Source: Methylobacterium sp. R2-1
Lineage (GTDB): Bacteria > Pseudomonadota > Alphaproteobacteria > Rhizobiales > Beijerinckiaceae
DNA length: 64,000 nucleotides
Direction: 5' to 3'
NCBI RefSeq assembly: GCF_014191355.1
Contig: NZ_JACHWM010000021.1
Span: forward strand, 1 to 64,000
Positions 17,701 through 25,662 of this stretch are shown one piece after another. Each line of letters begins with the position of its first letter. Positions within the stretch are counted from its first letter, which is position 1. The translations under genes were made by a program, and so were the position numbers. A model generated the notes under the pieces. The model did no database searches, was not told the DNA's origin, and saw only the letters and a program-made list of their open reading frames with translations.

Positions 17701-18966
17701 CTCGATCGCATTGCGGGCTTCAGGCGGCCGCGCAGCCTCGGGTTCTGTCAGCGCCGGTCGCTTCACCGGCAGCGTCGCAATGCGCGTCCCGAGCTCGGCG
17801 CCCGGCGTCGTAGGCGGCAGATGGATGGCGACATCTTCAATCCGGCCGCTGGCCTGCAACGAGGAATCGCCCGCCCGATCGCTCGCCGCGATGTTGCTCA
17901 CGGTCATGCGGATCGCGGCGTAAACGGTCCTGTTCTGGCCGAGCTGGGCAGCCAGCCGAACCGCCTCCGGCTCTGCCATCGGCAACTGGGTGATGTCGTC
18001 CCAATCATCGACGCCGACCTTGATCGACGGTCCGCCGGTCCAATGCAGAACCATCGGATCAGCATAGCCCGAGCCTTCGCTACCGAAGTTCAACGGGAAC
18101 GCCCCTCGTTTCCTGTCATAGCGTCCAAGGACCGATGTCCGGATCCGCAGGACCTTCAGAGGGGCACCTGTCGCCTCGGCGGCGAGAAAGGTCTTGAACT
18201 CATCGAGCGCAGTCTCCTGCTCGAATTCAGTGCCGTTGGTGACACGGCGCTGGCGCTGAAGATTCTCTGGCGTCGGCCAGACGGAGTTCTCACTATAGGC
18301 GAGCGTTGCGAGAAGACGCTTCAGGCCCTCCGGATCTTCAAAGATCGAAGGGGTTGCCTTGATGTAGCGTCTCAACACCGCCCGCGAGAACTCGTTGCGC
18401 GGTCCACCGCCCCGCGCACCGTCGATCAAAACATCCTCGACGCCGGTCCTTGGCAGGTCGGACGCACCCGCTAGAGCCAAGGCTGGAGTTGGCGCACCAG
18501 CTCGGGCCGGAAGAGTACTATCAAGGTTCACGCCCCGGGCAGCACCGGATCTTCGGGCTGCCTCGGCGGACCGGCGCAGCTGTCCGAGTTGACGCGGAGA
18601 GAAGTATCCTGTCTGCGGCTCGTTCAGGGATGCCTGGAAGCGCCGTATCGCAGGACGCGTCCCCGATCCTAAGTTGCCATCCCGCGTACCTTCGTAAAAA
18701 CCGAGGAGAGCCAAGTCTTCCTGGACGAAGCTTCGATCCTGTGGAGACAGGCGCCGCTCTGCCGGCGCAAGATCCGCTCCACCTGTCTCGTGAGGTGGCC
18801 CCAAACCACGCAGCGGCAACTGTGCTCTTTCTTGGATGCCACGCATGAGCAGACCCAAGAAATCCTGGGCAGAAGCAGACCGGCTCACACAGAGTAGCGG
18901 GAGAAGCAGACATGCGGTGACCCATGGGATGAGCCATGGGCCACCTCGACGTTTCATGTTGGTCAT
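14737..18966 (-). CDS. Giant exported protein with peptidoglycan-binding-like domain, 1409 aa
   Basis: The ATG at 18966 has GGGAG nine bases upstream and gives a signal peptide (basic start, LIPWVTACLLLPLLCVSRSA, cleavage near ASAQ). At about residues 70-130 is a peptidoglycan_binding_1-like module (DLALLGFYEGTRDGNLGSGT, RRFQASL, YFSPRQLGQL). The remaining ~1270 residues contain several repeated-looking segments with a 'hyrdophobic-R-x-P-V' beta pattern (LRIRTSVLGRYDRKRGAFPL and LRIISPVLPRTYDLARGSFP are related to each other). A C-terminal module begins DIVGLKIGMAMAEAEAKLAG, a pattern seen in many small exported proteins. I cannot place the central part in a known family. It is monocistronic, and no secretion or toxin neighbours are visible. 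Confidence 0.85.
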   Translation of the reverse strand: MTNMKRRGGPWLIPWVTACLLLPLLCVSRSASAQDFLGLLMRGIQERAQLPLRGLGPPHETGGADLAPAERRLSPQDRSFVQEDLALLGFYEGTRDGNLGSGTRPAIRRFQASLNEPQTGYFSPRQLGQLRRSAEAARRSGAARGVNLDSTLPARAGAPTPALALAGASDLPRTGVEDVLIDGARGGGPRNEFSRAVLRRYIKATPSIFEDPEGLKRLLATLAYSENSVWPTPENLQRQRRVTNGTEFEQETALDEFKTFLAAEATGAPLKVLRIRTSVLGRYDRKRGAFPLNFGSEGSGYADPMVLHWTGGPSIKVGVDDWDDITQLPMAEPEAVRLAAQLGQNRTVYAAIRMTVSNIAASDRAGDSSLQASGRIEDVAIHLPPTTPGAELGTRIATLPVKRPALTEPEAARPPEARNAIESWTRLGVRAEGDMLVARLGRQGGDAPEDSQALQRALLHLALARSPGIANNLPNVFTISSRLLTPAQNAQLFSRRIDHGFLDALNKDVFRRRDTIDTFKTKYLPSLIALRPQLPVRLRIISPVLPRTYDLARGSFPVDGYTFNRSDGRLTWPMLGELFDVRTDLVSYPDAIGVEERRARAINDRIRTGQPGRGARFYQAVDLELLSLAPAHPEVEKDFGYIFGGSFNIQSRGLDARVHRLAFYEDEALTRLLWDVPLDGMRAQAPQAAVDPLPNLTLGTLRRLTLWGAFGLAARSGAEPDFLERSAKTSSAYVNASEFDREAVLDSLRRSATVGTPKPGEPVYLMGSVKLGQHDGRTAFVVDSYSLAYARDGTKPQPRDGLLGLGVANPEVLARFPIDAATAQILIKSEPSRSFQALFRIGSPKATPVASTTGPKADLLVQIEEIVLLHPRQADRAVARAAAGAIVAAQGMVPALADPEAIRLAVTPDRVPLNDETMVLYVLAQSGREPDEQVLRWLLVRRWMAEHDPYGNGGEHGTGDNGLRNVWGTFFPKGLRTLSDQDVARFTPTFRRWTALRIAALPRKVTFFWHSHDGSSSFGRTARNHAEVLDKIGVSRRSLEESYYGTLDFRTDPSGQRIFKGGIIEMNHQQGSNAVPLAYLRLPNLPAAGVGDHYQMYVDLDITHLVATDAGTGLPQIAFDTSATEVRWWGGRTAVTPRPLLAALKTAPTAPLPEIRDTEPDIVGLKIGMAMAEAEAKLAGQMKIAHVLEHVGAAEGNSPLASVTRLYVRDDGLELISALYAPEALGGKLLGARRDLYLDKSGATLSAIQTKLEEKYGAPLRPDVMSWGKTADLPNCGTVISAINHPWLDARLIRGEAIGPKFVAPDELTRDAEAAARLRTTRRIWTVQWTFVAPEGQHERCGTTVKADFQPSTRLGFAGERIPDDEAARLTTWLVNHKAHAEAIKAGRELVQQDRSSGAAAKALPDVKL

Positions 18967-19392
18967 GTCCGACGTCTCCCGCTCGAACTGGCCGGGCCCC
19001 GTCAACGCTACCAAGTTGGTCTTCCGCAACCAAGACATACTGAGGCTGCGTCCGCATACTCAATAATGAGGCACAGCCAGTTCACTTGGCGTACGCCGAA
19101 GGCGCGACTTGATCATGCGCTGTTTGGCGGAGTCGCAGGATAATCATTCCTCCACATTCTCCGAGGTGCGGTGCTGCCGAGCCTGAGGGTCGCGCTTTAT
19201 ACTGCCAGCATAGCTGCCAGCGGCTCTCTCGGTTCTGCACGGCTTAGGATTATACTGAAGGGAACGCCCTGCTGCCGATCTGCGGACTGGGTATCGTCAG
19301 GCTCGTTGCCATCTCAGCGACCCTTCGCGGACAGGGGCACGGTCGCGTCTTAAATGCGAGGGTGGCGGGTTATGCGGGTAAGCTTGGCATCC
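18967..19392. other. Upstream region of the giant gene, no gene seen
   Basis: Holds the ribosome site of the giant gene at its left end. Short frames elsewhere lack start signals and protein-like composition. The right end abuts the second recombinase relic. Confidence 0.4.
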
Positions 19393-19600
19393 GCAACCGA
19401 ACATCGCCATGAGCTGCCGCTCGGTCGCGCCGTTCTCGGCGGCCAGCGTCGCACCAGCCTGACGCAGGCCGTGGGCGAAGCAGCGCGGCCGGCCGACCTC
19501 GCGGCAGCGGTCCTTGAACCAGTTCCCGAATCCGTTCGACGTGAATAGTTTGCCGCGCTCGATTATGAGGAAGGTGAAGTTCCGGCTTTCGGGATGTCGT
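19393..19600 (-). pseudogene. Second copy of the tyrosine recombinase relic (fragment)
   Basis: The minus strand encodes NFTFLIIERGKLFTSNGFG, WFKDRCREVGRP and AHGLRQAGATLAAENGATER, ending abruptly at QLMAMFG. It is clearly homologous, in DNA and protein, to bases 8195-8385 of the relic at 8.0-8.5 kb and in the same orientation. Box II (His-x-x-Arg) is present but the Tyr region is lost. The two copies bracket 11 kb of cargo. Confidence 0.85.
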
Positions 19601-19611
19601 TCGGCTGTGGG

Positions 19612-19840
19612 CGCAGGGTTCGCCGATCGAAACCAAGGATCTGCTCAAGGTGCGCCGCTACCGCTGGAGCGGAGCGCGGCGCTGCTGGTACATCGACCTC
19701 AAGGAAGACCAGATCGAGATCGAGCGCTCGTTCCTGAGCGAGATCGCTTACCGCCGTCCCTGCGGCGAGCTGCCGGCGGACCGGTTCACCGCCCGCGACC
19801 GGTTTCCCGCACGGACCAATCCCGAGTTCAAGCGCGTCGA
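19612..19840 (+). pseudogene. C-terminal fragment resembling DnaQ-family 3'-5' exonuclease
   Basis: The plus frame reads SPIETKDLLKVRRYRWSGAR, CWYIDLKEDQIEIE and ELPADRFTARDRF. I associate the K-x-x-L-K-x-x-x-YRW then W-Y pattern with the C-terminal extension of alphaproteobacterial DnaQ-like exonucleases. The catalytic N-terminal domain is absent, so it can only be a remnant. The assignment is from memory of the pattern and is moderate at best. Confidence 0.4.
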
Positions 19841-20213
19841 TCGTCCCGGTCCAGGCCGTCCCAATCGTCGCGCAGGGTCAGCTAGCCGACTAGGTCGTGC
19901 AACTCATCCGGCAGGTCGTCGTCCTTCCCTGACTTCAGCAGCAGGCCCAGGCCGCAGGCGATGCCGTGCAGCCGCGGAGGCATCGACCTAGGCGGCATGC
20001 AGGTGGTCGAACGTACGCATATAGCCCCTGATGACCGACCGTTCCGAACAGCCTCACCCGGTCGCCGCAACACGTTAGAGAGAAAACTTCTACCGCAATC
20101 CGCCTGGAGAGAAGGCGTCGTTCGGAAGCGGCGCAAATACGAAAAACGCGGCCATTGGATCCGAGATACGCTGAGGCAATATCTTGAAGCGTGTTCCAGC
20201 CCCTTCGGTCGTC
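19841..20213. other. No convincing gene
   Basis: Frames on both strands are short or Arg/Pro-rich and look like shadows. No repeat or terminator stands out. Confidence 0.35.
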
Positions 20214-20432
20214 ATGCGTCCCGTCCAATACGACTCTTTCGGAGAGCCTATCGCACAGGCGAGCAGCGAAGATCATGCCGTCTCGCGAATTGCCATTCGG
20301 TCCGGCGTCGGGCTCTTCTGGGTGATTGTGATTGTCGCTGCGCGAGCGGCTTACTTCAATCCGGCTTTTGCAGAGACTTTTACCAGTGTTGCTTCGCTGG
20401 CCGCTTATATCAAGGCAGTCGTCGGGGTATGA
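20214..20432 (+). CDS. Small membrane protein, 72 aa
   Basis: MRPVQYDSFGEPIAQ gives a soluble N-terminus, followed by one hydrophobic segment (GVGLFWVIVIVAARAAYF) and a short tail. The ATG at 20214 is the nearest start to the coding-like part; an in-frame ATG ten codons upstream is possible. Family unknown. It lies just left of the sulfonate genes but on the opposite strand. Confidence 0.45.
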   Translation: MRPVQYDSFGEPIAQASSEDHAVSRIAIRSGVGLFWVIVIVAARAAYFNPAFAETFTSVASLAAYIKAVVGV

Positions 20433-20529
20433 CGAGCGCGGTTTAGAATGTAGACATCGTCATAGACGAAGGCGCCGCGGAGATCCCGCAGCGTCTTTTC
20501 TGTATGCAAAGGCCTTGTCCCGGAGCGGG

Positions 20530-21441
20530 TCAAGCTGGAACGATATGCGCCGCCGGCTTGGTCCCGTCGTGACTGAGGCCAGAACTGAGTAGTCCTGGGA
20601 TCTCGGCCGGGGTGTCGGCTACGGCGACGCCCGCCGCCTCCAGCGCACGGCGCTTTCCATCGTAGCTACCCACGGTTCCGGATACGATCGCACCCGCATG
20701 GCCCATTTTCTTGCCGGGCGGTGAGGCACGCCCGGCGATGAAGGACACGACTGGCTTCGACATGCCTGCCGCGTACTCCGCGGCTGCTTCCTCCATCGCG
20801 CCACCGATCTCTCCGACAAGCACGACAGCACGGGTGCGCGGATCGTCATCGAGCGCCTGAAGAGCGTCCCGCGTCGTCGTGCCGATCATCGGATCACCCC
20901 CGATTCCGAGAAAGGCGGACTGGCCGAGACCGGCTCGAGTGAGGTTCAGGCAGATTAGCGTGCCAAGGCTCCCCGAACGCGAGATCACGCCGACCTCACC
21001 CGGCTGGAAAATGTTGGGATTGTGCCCCGGCATGATGCCGACAAATCCCTCACCCGGCGTGACGATTCCGGCGGTGTTCGGTCCAATGATGCGGGTCCGA
21101 TGCTGCGCCGCGGCGTGGTGGATCGCGATGACATCGCGCGCCGGGATATGCTCCGTCAGGATGACGACGCTCCGGGCACCGGCCTCAATCGCGTCGAGAG
21201 CCGCCTCGCGGGCCATGGCCGGCGGGATGAACATCACCGCCATATCGAACGGGGTCTCAGCCATGGCGGCCTTCGCCGTGGCATAGACCGGCACGCTGAG
21301 ATGGCGCTCGCCCGCCCGCTTTGGATTGACGCCGGCGACGACCCGCGTGCCGCACTCTATCATCTTCTCGGTCCAGAAGGTGCCCTGCTTGCCCGTAATG
21401 CCCTGGACGAGCACGCGGGCGGACTGGCGATAGATGATCAT
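20530..21441 (-). CDS. ADP-forming acyl-CoA ligase alpha subunit, SucD-like (putative SauD)
   Basis: 303 residues. It has the CoA-binding start of SucD (RVLVQGITGKQGTFWTEKM, GVNPKRAGE). The active-site His that is phosphorylated lies in GKKMGHAGAIVSGT near residue 260. Its ATG overlaps the stop of the beta-subunit gene by four bases. The last gene of a minus-strand operon (carrier, aldehyde dehydrogenase, beta, alpha), it would with the beta subunit convert a carboxylate plus CoA and ATP to an acyl-CoA. Sequence alone also fits succinate or malate as substrate. The aldehyde dehydrogenase beside it and xsc nearby point to sulfoacetate, as in the two-subunit SauCD ligase reported from Bilophila. 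Confidence 0.85.
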   Translation of the reverse strand: MIIYRQSARVLVQGITGKQGTFWTEKMIECGTRVVAGVNPKRAGERHLSVPVYATAKAAMAETPFDMAVMFIPPAMAREAALDAIEAGARSVVILTEHIPARDVIAIHHAAAQHRTRIIGPNTAGIVTPGEGFVGIMPGHNPNIFQPGEVGVISRSGSLGTLICLNLTRAGLGQSAFLGIGGDPMIGTTTRDALQALDDDPRTRAVVLVGEIGGAMEEAAAEYAAGMSKPVVSFIAGRASPPGKKMGHAGAIVSGTVGSYDGKRRALEAAGVAVADTPAEIPGLLSSGLSHDGTKPAAHIVPA

Positions 21442-22592
21442 CGTGCGGCTCCCCCGCTCGCTGCCGAATGTGCTGCGTTGACGGCGGCCTGCACCGCATC
21501 CTCCATGAGATCGAAGGGCTCCTGGCCGAGCCCTTCGCGAACGAGGCGAACCGCCTCGTCCTCTCCGGTTCCGTGAATCGAGAAGAACACCGGAATACTC
21601 GGGTCGAGCCGCTTCCAGGCGGTGACGACGCCCTCGGCCATCACATCCGTCCGCGCAAAGGCGCCGCAGAAATTCACGACGAGACTTTTGACGCCGGGAT
21701 TGGACAGCACGAGCTTCAGCGCCACTTCCGATTTCGTATAGGCCTCGCCCCCGATCTCGAGGAAATTCGCCGGACGGCCGCCGCAATGGCTGATCACATC
21801 CATCGTCGTCATCGTCAGCCCGGCGCCGTTGGCGAGGACACCGACATCGCCATCGAGCTGGATGAACTTAAGGCCGTTGGCGGCGCCTTCGCGCTCGAGG
21901 TCGGTCATCGGCTCCGCTGCCGCCTCGTCGGCGAGATCGGGCTGGCGGAAGGCGGCAGCATCATCGAGCGTGAGCTTGCAATCGAGGGCGACGACGCGAC
22001 CGTCGGCCAGCACGGCGAGCGGGTTTATCTCGATCAGCTCCGCATCGATCCGCCTACTCGTCGCGTACAGCGCCGCCAGGATCTCGGCGACCTGTCCCTC
22101 GGCCCCCGAGAGGTCCAGGCCCGACAACATCGACCGGGCCGCCGCATCGTCGAAACCGGCGTCGAGATTGACGCGGTGGCGGCGTAACGCGTCCGGACGG
22201 GTTGCGGCGACCTCTTCGATGTCCATCCCACCTTCCGTGGAGAACAGAACCAGAGGGCACCGGCTCGCGGTGTCGATCAGGATTGCGGCGTAGAACTCGT
22301 GTGCGATCCGGGCTTGCTCCTCCAGCAGCACCGACCCGACAGGGTGGCCATCGATGCGCATGCCGAGGATGCGTTCGGCCACTCTGCGCGCTTCGTCCGC
22401 GGAATTTGCCGGTTTGATGCCGCCGGCCTTGCCGCGCTTGCCGGTCGGCACCTGGGCCTTGACCATGCAGGGGCCGAGCGCCTCGAAAGCGGCGGCTGCG
22501 TCCTCCGGTGTGCGGCAATGGACGGCGCGCGGGACCGGGATGCCGGCGGGTGCGAGAACGCGTGCCTTGGCGACGTGCTCCATGAAATTCAT
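21438..22592 (-). CDS. ADP-forming acyl-CoA ligase beta subunit, SucC-like (putative SauC)
   Basis: 384 residues with an N-terminal ATP-grasp domain (AKARVLAPAGIPVPRAV, VKAQVPTGKRGKAGGIK; metal-binding IEINPLAVLADGRVVALD) and a C-terminal flavodoxin-like ligase domain (GDVGVLANGAGLTMTTMDVI, ANFLEIGG). The N-terminus departs from the usual MNIHEYQ of SucC, and the two subunits form a separate-looking branch, so a non-succinate substrate is reasonable. It overlaps both neighbours by four bases, which implies tight translational coupling and subunit balance. Substrate sulfoacetate is inferred from context; malate (Mtk-type) is the main alternative. Confidence 0.85.
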   Translation of the reverse strand: MNFMEHVAKARVLAPAGIPVPRAVHCRTPEDAAAAFEALGPCMVKAQVPTGKRGKAGGIKPANSADEARRVAERILGMRIDGHPVGSVLLEEQARIAHEFYAAILIDTASRCPLVLFSTEGGMDIEEVAATRPDALRRHRVNLDAGFDDAAARSMLSGLDLSGAEGQVAEILAALYATSRRIDAELIEINPLAVLADGRVVALDCKLTLDDAAAFRQPDLADEAAAEPMTDLEREGAANGLKFIQLDGDVGVLANGAGLTMTTMDVISHCGGRPANFLEIGGEAYTKSEVALKLVLSNPGVKSLVVNFCGAFARTDVMAEGVVTAWKRLDPSIPVFFSIHGTGEDEAVRLVREGLGQEPFDLMEDAVQAAVNAAHSAASGGAAR

Positions 22593-24061
22593 CGTGCGGC
22601 CTCCCCGTATCCAATTCGCTCCCAGTGAGGTCCGAACAGTTCCTGCTCGGTCGGCTTGTCCTCGGGGATCGGCGTGACGAGATGGGTGATGTTGAGCATG
22701 TGCCGGTAGCTCAGGTTTTCGGAGATCGAATTCTTCTGCCAGGAGCCGCAGCCCATGCTCAAAGTGAAGCCGAGGCCTGAGTTGAACCCGCCGCCGTTTC
22801 CGAAGGTGTGAGCGAAGTTCACAAGAACCCGCACGACATCCAGATCCTCCGCCAGTTCGCGAGCACGATCCATGTTCGTGGTGTGCAGACCGCAGGAATG
22901 GCCCTTGCCCTGATGATCGAGGATCTCGCGCACCCGCTCCTTGGCGGCCGCGAAGTCGCTGGCGCGGTAGACCGTGAGCACGAGAGCCAACTTCTCGCCC
23001 GAGAGTGGGTAGTCTTTGCCCACCCCGGTCTCCTCAACGAGGAAGAAGGTTTTTCCTTCAGCGTTCGCGGGCAGGTCGAAAGCCTTCGCCAGGACGTCGG
23101 CATCGCGCGCGATGAGGTCGCGGTTGAGCTTGTTCTTGACCCAGAGTCGGTCGACGACACGCTGCCGCTCTTCCGGCGTGCAGAGATAGGCGCCGGCCCG
23201 TCCCAGCGCAGCGATCGCCGCATCGTAGACCGCATCTACGATGACGACGGCATTCTCCGACGAGCAGGAGGTGGAATTGTCGAAGATCTTCGAGTCGCGG
23301 ATCCGCTCGGCCGCCGCATCGAGGTCGGCGGTCTCGTCGATGATGACCGGCACGTTGCCGGCCCCCACGCCGATGGCCGGCGTTCCGCTCGAATAGGCGC
23401 GGCGGACGTTGTCCTGCGAGCCCGTCACAACGACGAGGTCGCAGACCCTCATTAGGGCCTCGGTCGCCTCCTTCGTGATCGGAGCGGGAAGGATCTGGAC
23501 GAGATCCTCCGGCAGGCCGATCCCGGCGAGTTCCTGCCGCATCAGCGCGACGATGCGCGCCGTGGTACGGTAACCGAGCGGGGACGGGGCGATGACGATG
23601 GCGTTGCGCCCCTTCACGGCCATCATCGCCTTGTTGACCGGTGTCGCCCCCGGATTGGTCGAGGGAGTCACCGCGCCGATCACGCCCATCGGCTTGGCGT
23701 ACTTGACGAGCCCCTTCGCCTCGTCCCGCTCGATCACGCCAACGGACGGGGCACGCAGCAGGTCACGCAGGGTGCCGAAGGTCTTGCGCTGCTTCTTGCG
23801 GATCTTGTCGGAGACATTGCCAAGTCCGGTGTCCTGCACGGCGAGTTCAGCGAGTTCGCGGGCATGGTCGGGGTTGTAAAGGGACCACGCGAGCGCCCTG
23901 ACGGCGGCGTCTGCGGTCTCCTGATCGACGTTGGAGAATGCTTTCTGTGCAGTTCTCGCCCGGAGCATGACGCCTTCGACGGAGTCCGGTTCACCCGGAC
24001 TTGTAGCTTGGTCCTGCCGAGCGTGCGGTGATTCCGGAGCTTTGAGACTGACGACGGCCAT
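22589..24061 (-). CDS. sauS: CoA-acylating aldehyde dehydrogenase (sulfoacetaldehyde dehydrogenase type)
   Basis: 490 residues. The NAD(P)-binding region (KPMGVIGAVTPSTNPGATP, VVTGSQDNVRRA) is followed by the catalytic Cys266 in NSTSCSSEN. This is the pattern of the acylating aldehyde dehydrogenases (EutE/AdhE-N/SauS) rather than the ordinary Cys-Glu enzymes. It would reduce sulfoacetyl-CoA to sulfoacetaldehyde, or act in reverse, in the cytoplasm. AAGAGGA lies seven bases before the ATG at 24061. It sits between the carrier and the CoA ligase, and xsc, which uses the product, is 10 kb away in the same island. Without that context EutE-like activity on acetaldehyde would be the default reading. 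Confidence 0.8.
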   Translation of the reverse strand: MAVVSLKAPESPHARQDQATSPGEPDSVEGVMLRARTAQKAFSNVDQETADAAVRALAWSLYNPDHARELAELAVQDTGLGNVSDKIRKKQRKTFGTLRDLLRAPSVGVIERDEAKGLVKYAKPMGVIGAVTPSTNPGATPVNKAMMAVKGRNAIVIAPSPLGYRTTARIVALMRQELAGIGLPEDLVQILPAPITKEATEALMRVCDLVVVTGSQDNVRRAYSSGTPAIGVGAGNVPVIIDETADLDAAAERIRDSKIFDNSTSCSSENAVVIVDAVYDAAIAALGRAGAYLCTPEERQRVVDRLWVKNKLNRDLIARDADVLAKAFDLPANAEGKTFFLVEETGVGKDYPLSGEKLALVLTVYRASDFAAAKERVREILDHQGKGHSCGLHTTNMDRARELAEDLDVVRVLVNFAHTFGNGGGFNSGLGFTLSMGCGSWQKNSISENLSYRHMLNITHLVTPIPEDKPTEQELFGPHWERIGYGEAAR

Positions 24062-24117
24062 CGCGGTGTCCTCTTGCGGCTGTCGGAGGGGAAGACGAGG
24101 GGGAGTAGAACCTGTGG

Positions 24118-25425
24118 TCAGGCGTTCGGCCTGACCGCCGCCGGACCGGTCACGATGGGCGGCGTCTCCTCGATCTCGTCGAGGAAGGGCTCGTCCGGCC
24201 GCATACGCAGTGCGAGCACCGCGCCGAGGAGAAGCAGGCCGAGCGATGCGACGAAGGGAAGGTCCCAGCGCCCGGTCGCGTCGATGACAGCGCCGAACAC
24301 CACCGGCGAGATCATCCCAGCAAGGCCGAACCCAAAATTCATGAAGCCGGAGGCGGTCCCCGAGTGCTGGGGTGCGATGTCCATCGGCACGGCCCAGATC
24401 GGTGCGACGATCAGTTCGGCGAAGAAGAACGCCGCGGACAGGCACAACGTGATTGTCACGAGGTCTGTGACGAACACCACCGGCAGCATGAACAGGAAGG
24501 CGCCGAGGAAGCCGACCACGATCACGCTCACCCGTGCTTTCGAGACGCTGCCGGTCCTCCTCAGGATGCGGTCGCTGACGATGCCCCCGACCGTGTCGCC
24601 GACCACCCCGGCGAAGAATACGCCGGAGGCGAAAATAGCCGACTTCTTGATATCGAGCTGATACTGATGAAGGAAGTAGGACGGGATCCAGTTGAGGAAT
24701 AGCCACAGCGTCCAGCCGTAGCAAAAATCTGTCATCGTGACCGGCATCATCCGCTTCAGAAGGCGCCGCCACGGCACCGCCTTGCGCTCTCCGGCGATCT
24801 TCACTGTCGGAAGAACCGCGATTTCCTCCGGTGTGACATGCTTGTGGTCACGCGGGTCGTCCCGGAAGTACCAGAACCAGAGGGCCACCCAGGCGAAGCT
24901 GATCAGGCCGACGATGATGAATGAATCACGCCAGGACAGCGCGACGATGAGAAAGGCGATCAGCGGCGGCGTCAGCGCGTTGCCGAGCCGTGCGAAGGCG
25001 TGGGTGATACCTTGTGCGAAGCCGCGCCGGTCAGCCGCCATCCAATTCGCGAGCGCCCGGGTCGCAGTCGGAAAGGCCGATCCTTCGCCGATGCCGAGAA
25101 CGAAGCGAGCGATGACGAGCGAGACCGCCCCCTCAACGAAGCCGATGGCTACGGTGGCAGCCGACCAGATCGCGCCGCAGATCAGCAACGTTATCCGTGG
25201 CCCGAGACGATCGCCCAGCCAGCCTCCTGCAATCTGAAAGAATGCATAAGGATAGGCGAAGGCGGAGAAGGCAAGTCCGAGCTCGAAGTTGCTCAGACCG
25301 AGTTCTTTCTGCATCGCCGGCGCAGCCGTGCCGATGTTTACCCGGTCGATGTAGGTGACCAAATACATCAGGCAAATGATAAGCAGCACGCGGTCTGTGG
25401 CTTTGAATCGGACAAGCCTCAGCAT
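24118..25425 (-). CDS. MFS anion:cation symporter (SauU-like sulfoacetate carrier)
   Basis: 435 residues with 12 predicted helices. The N-terminal MYLVTYIDRVNIGTAAPAM, GWLGDRLGPR and GIGEGSAFPTATR are landmarks of the anion:cation symporter branch of the major facilitator superfamily, whose members carry organic anions such as glucarate, phthalate and sulfoacetate. The ATG at 25425 has GGAGG seven bases upstream. First gene of the putative sulfoacetate operon and divergent from a LysR regulator. Substrate is inferred from the downstream enzymes. Confidence 0.82.
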   Translation of the reverse strand: MLRLVRFKATDRVLLIICLMYLVTYIDRVNIGTAAPAMQKELGLSNFELGLAFSAFAYPYAFFQIAGGWLGDRLGPRITLLICGAIWSAATVAIGFVEGAVSLVIARFVLGIGEGSAFPTATRALANWMAADRRGFAQGITHAFARLGNALTPPLIAFLIVALSWRDSFIIVGLISFAWVALWFWYFRDDPRDHKHVTPEEIAVLPTVKIAGERKAVPWRRLLKRMMPVTMTDFCYGWTLWLFLNWIPSYFLHQYQLDIKKSAIFASGVFFAGVVGDTVGGIVSDRILRRTGSVSKARVSVIVVGFLGAFLFMLPVVFVTDLVTITLCLSAAFFFAELIVAPIWAVPMDIAPQHSGTASGFMNFGFGLAGMISPVVFGAVIDATGRWDLPFVASLGLLLLGAVLALRMRPDEPFLDEIEETPPIVTGPAAVRPNA

Positions 25426-25616
25426 TCTGCCCTCCTGCTGAAGTCTGAGTAAGGTTCCTCGGCCAGCGTGTATCTTCACGCAAGGGCGGAGAAGTCTCTC
25501 AGCATTCGTTGAGCGTTCCTCACCTTCGAGACAGCGGCTCGTTCAGGATCTTTGGTCGCCCTGAATCGTGCGCCGTCCGCCGTCTCGATCACACCGTAGC
25601 GATTGCCTTTGCATCG

Positions 25617-25658
25617 GAGAAATTTATTCTCTGCATCGAGATCATGCAGGAAATTTAT
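25617..25658. promoter_or_regulatory. Twin operator-like sites between carrier operon and LysR gene
   Basis: GAGAAATTTATTCTC (25617-25631) is an inverted repeat with five-base arms. Its core GAAATTTAT (25619-25627) recurs exactly at 25650-25658, 31 bp or three helical turns away. The AT-rich sites stand out in a GC-rich region and lie immediately before the LysR start at 25663. This fits a LysR recognition/activation site pair. Binding is inferred. Confidence 0.6.
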
Positions 25659-25662
25659 CGAT

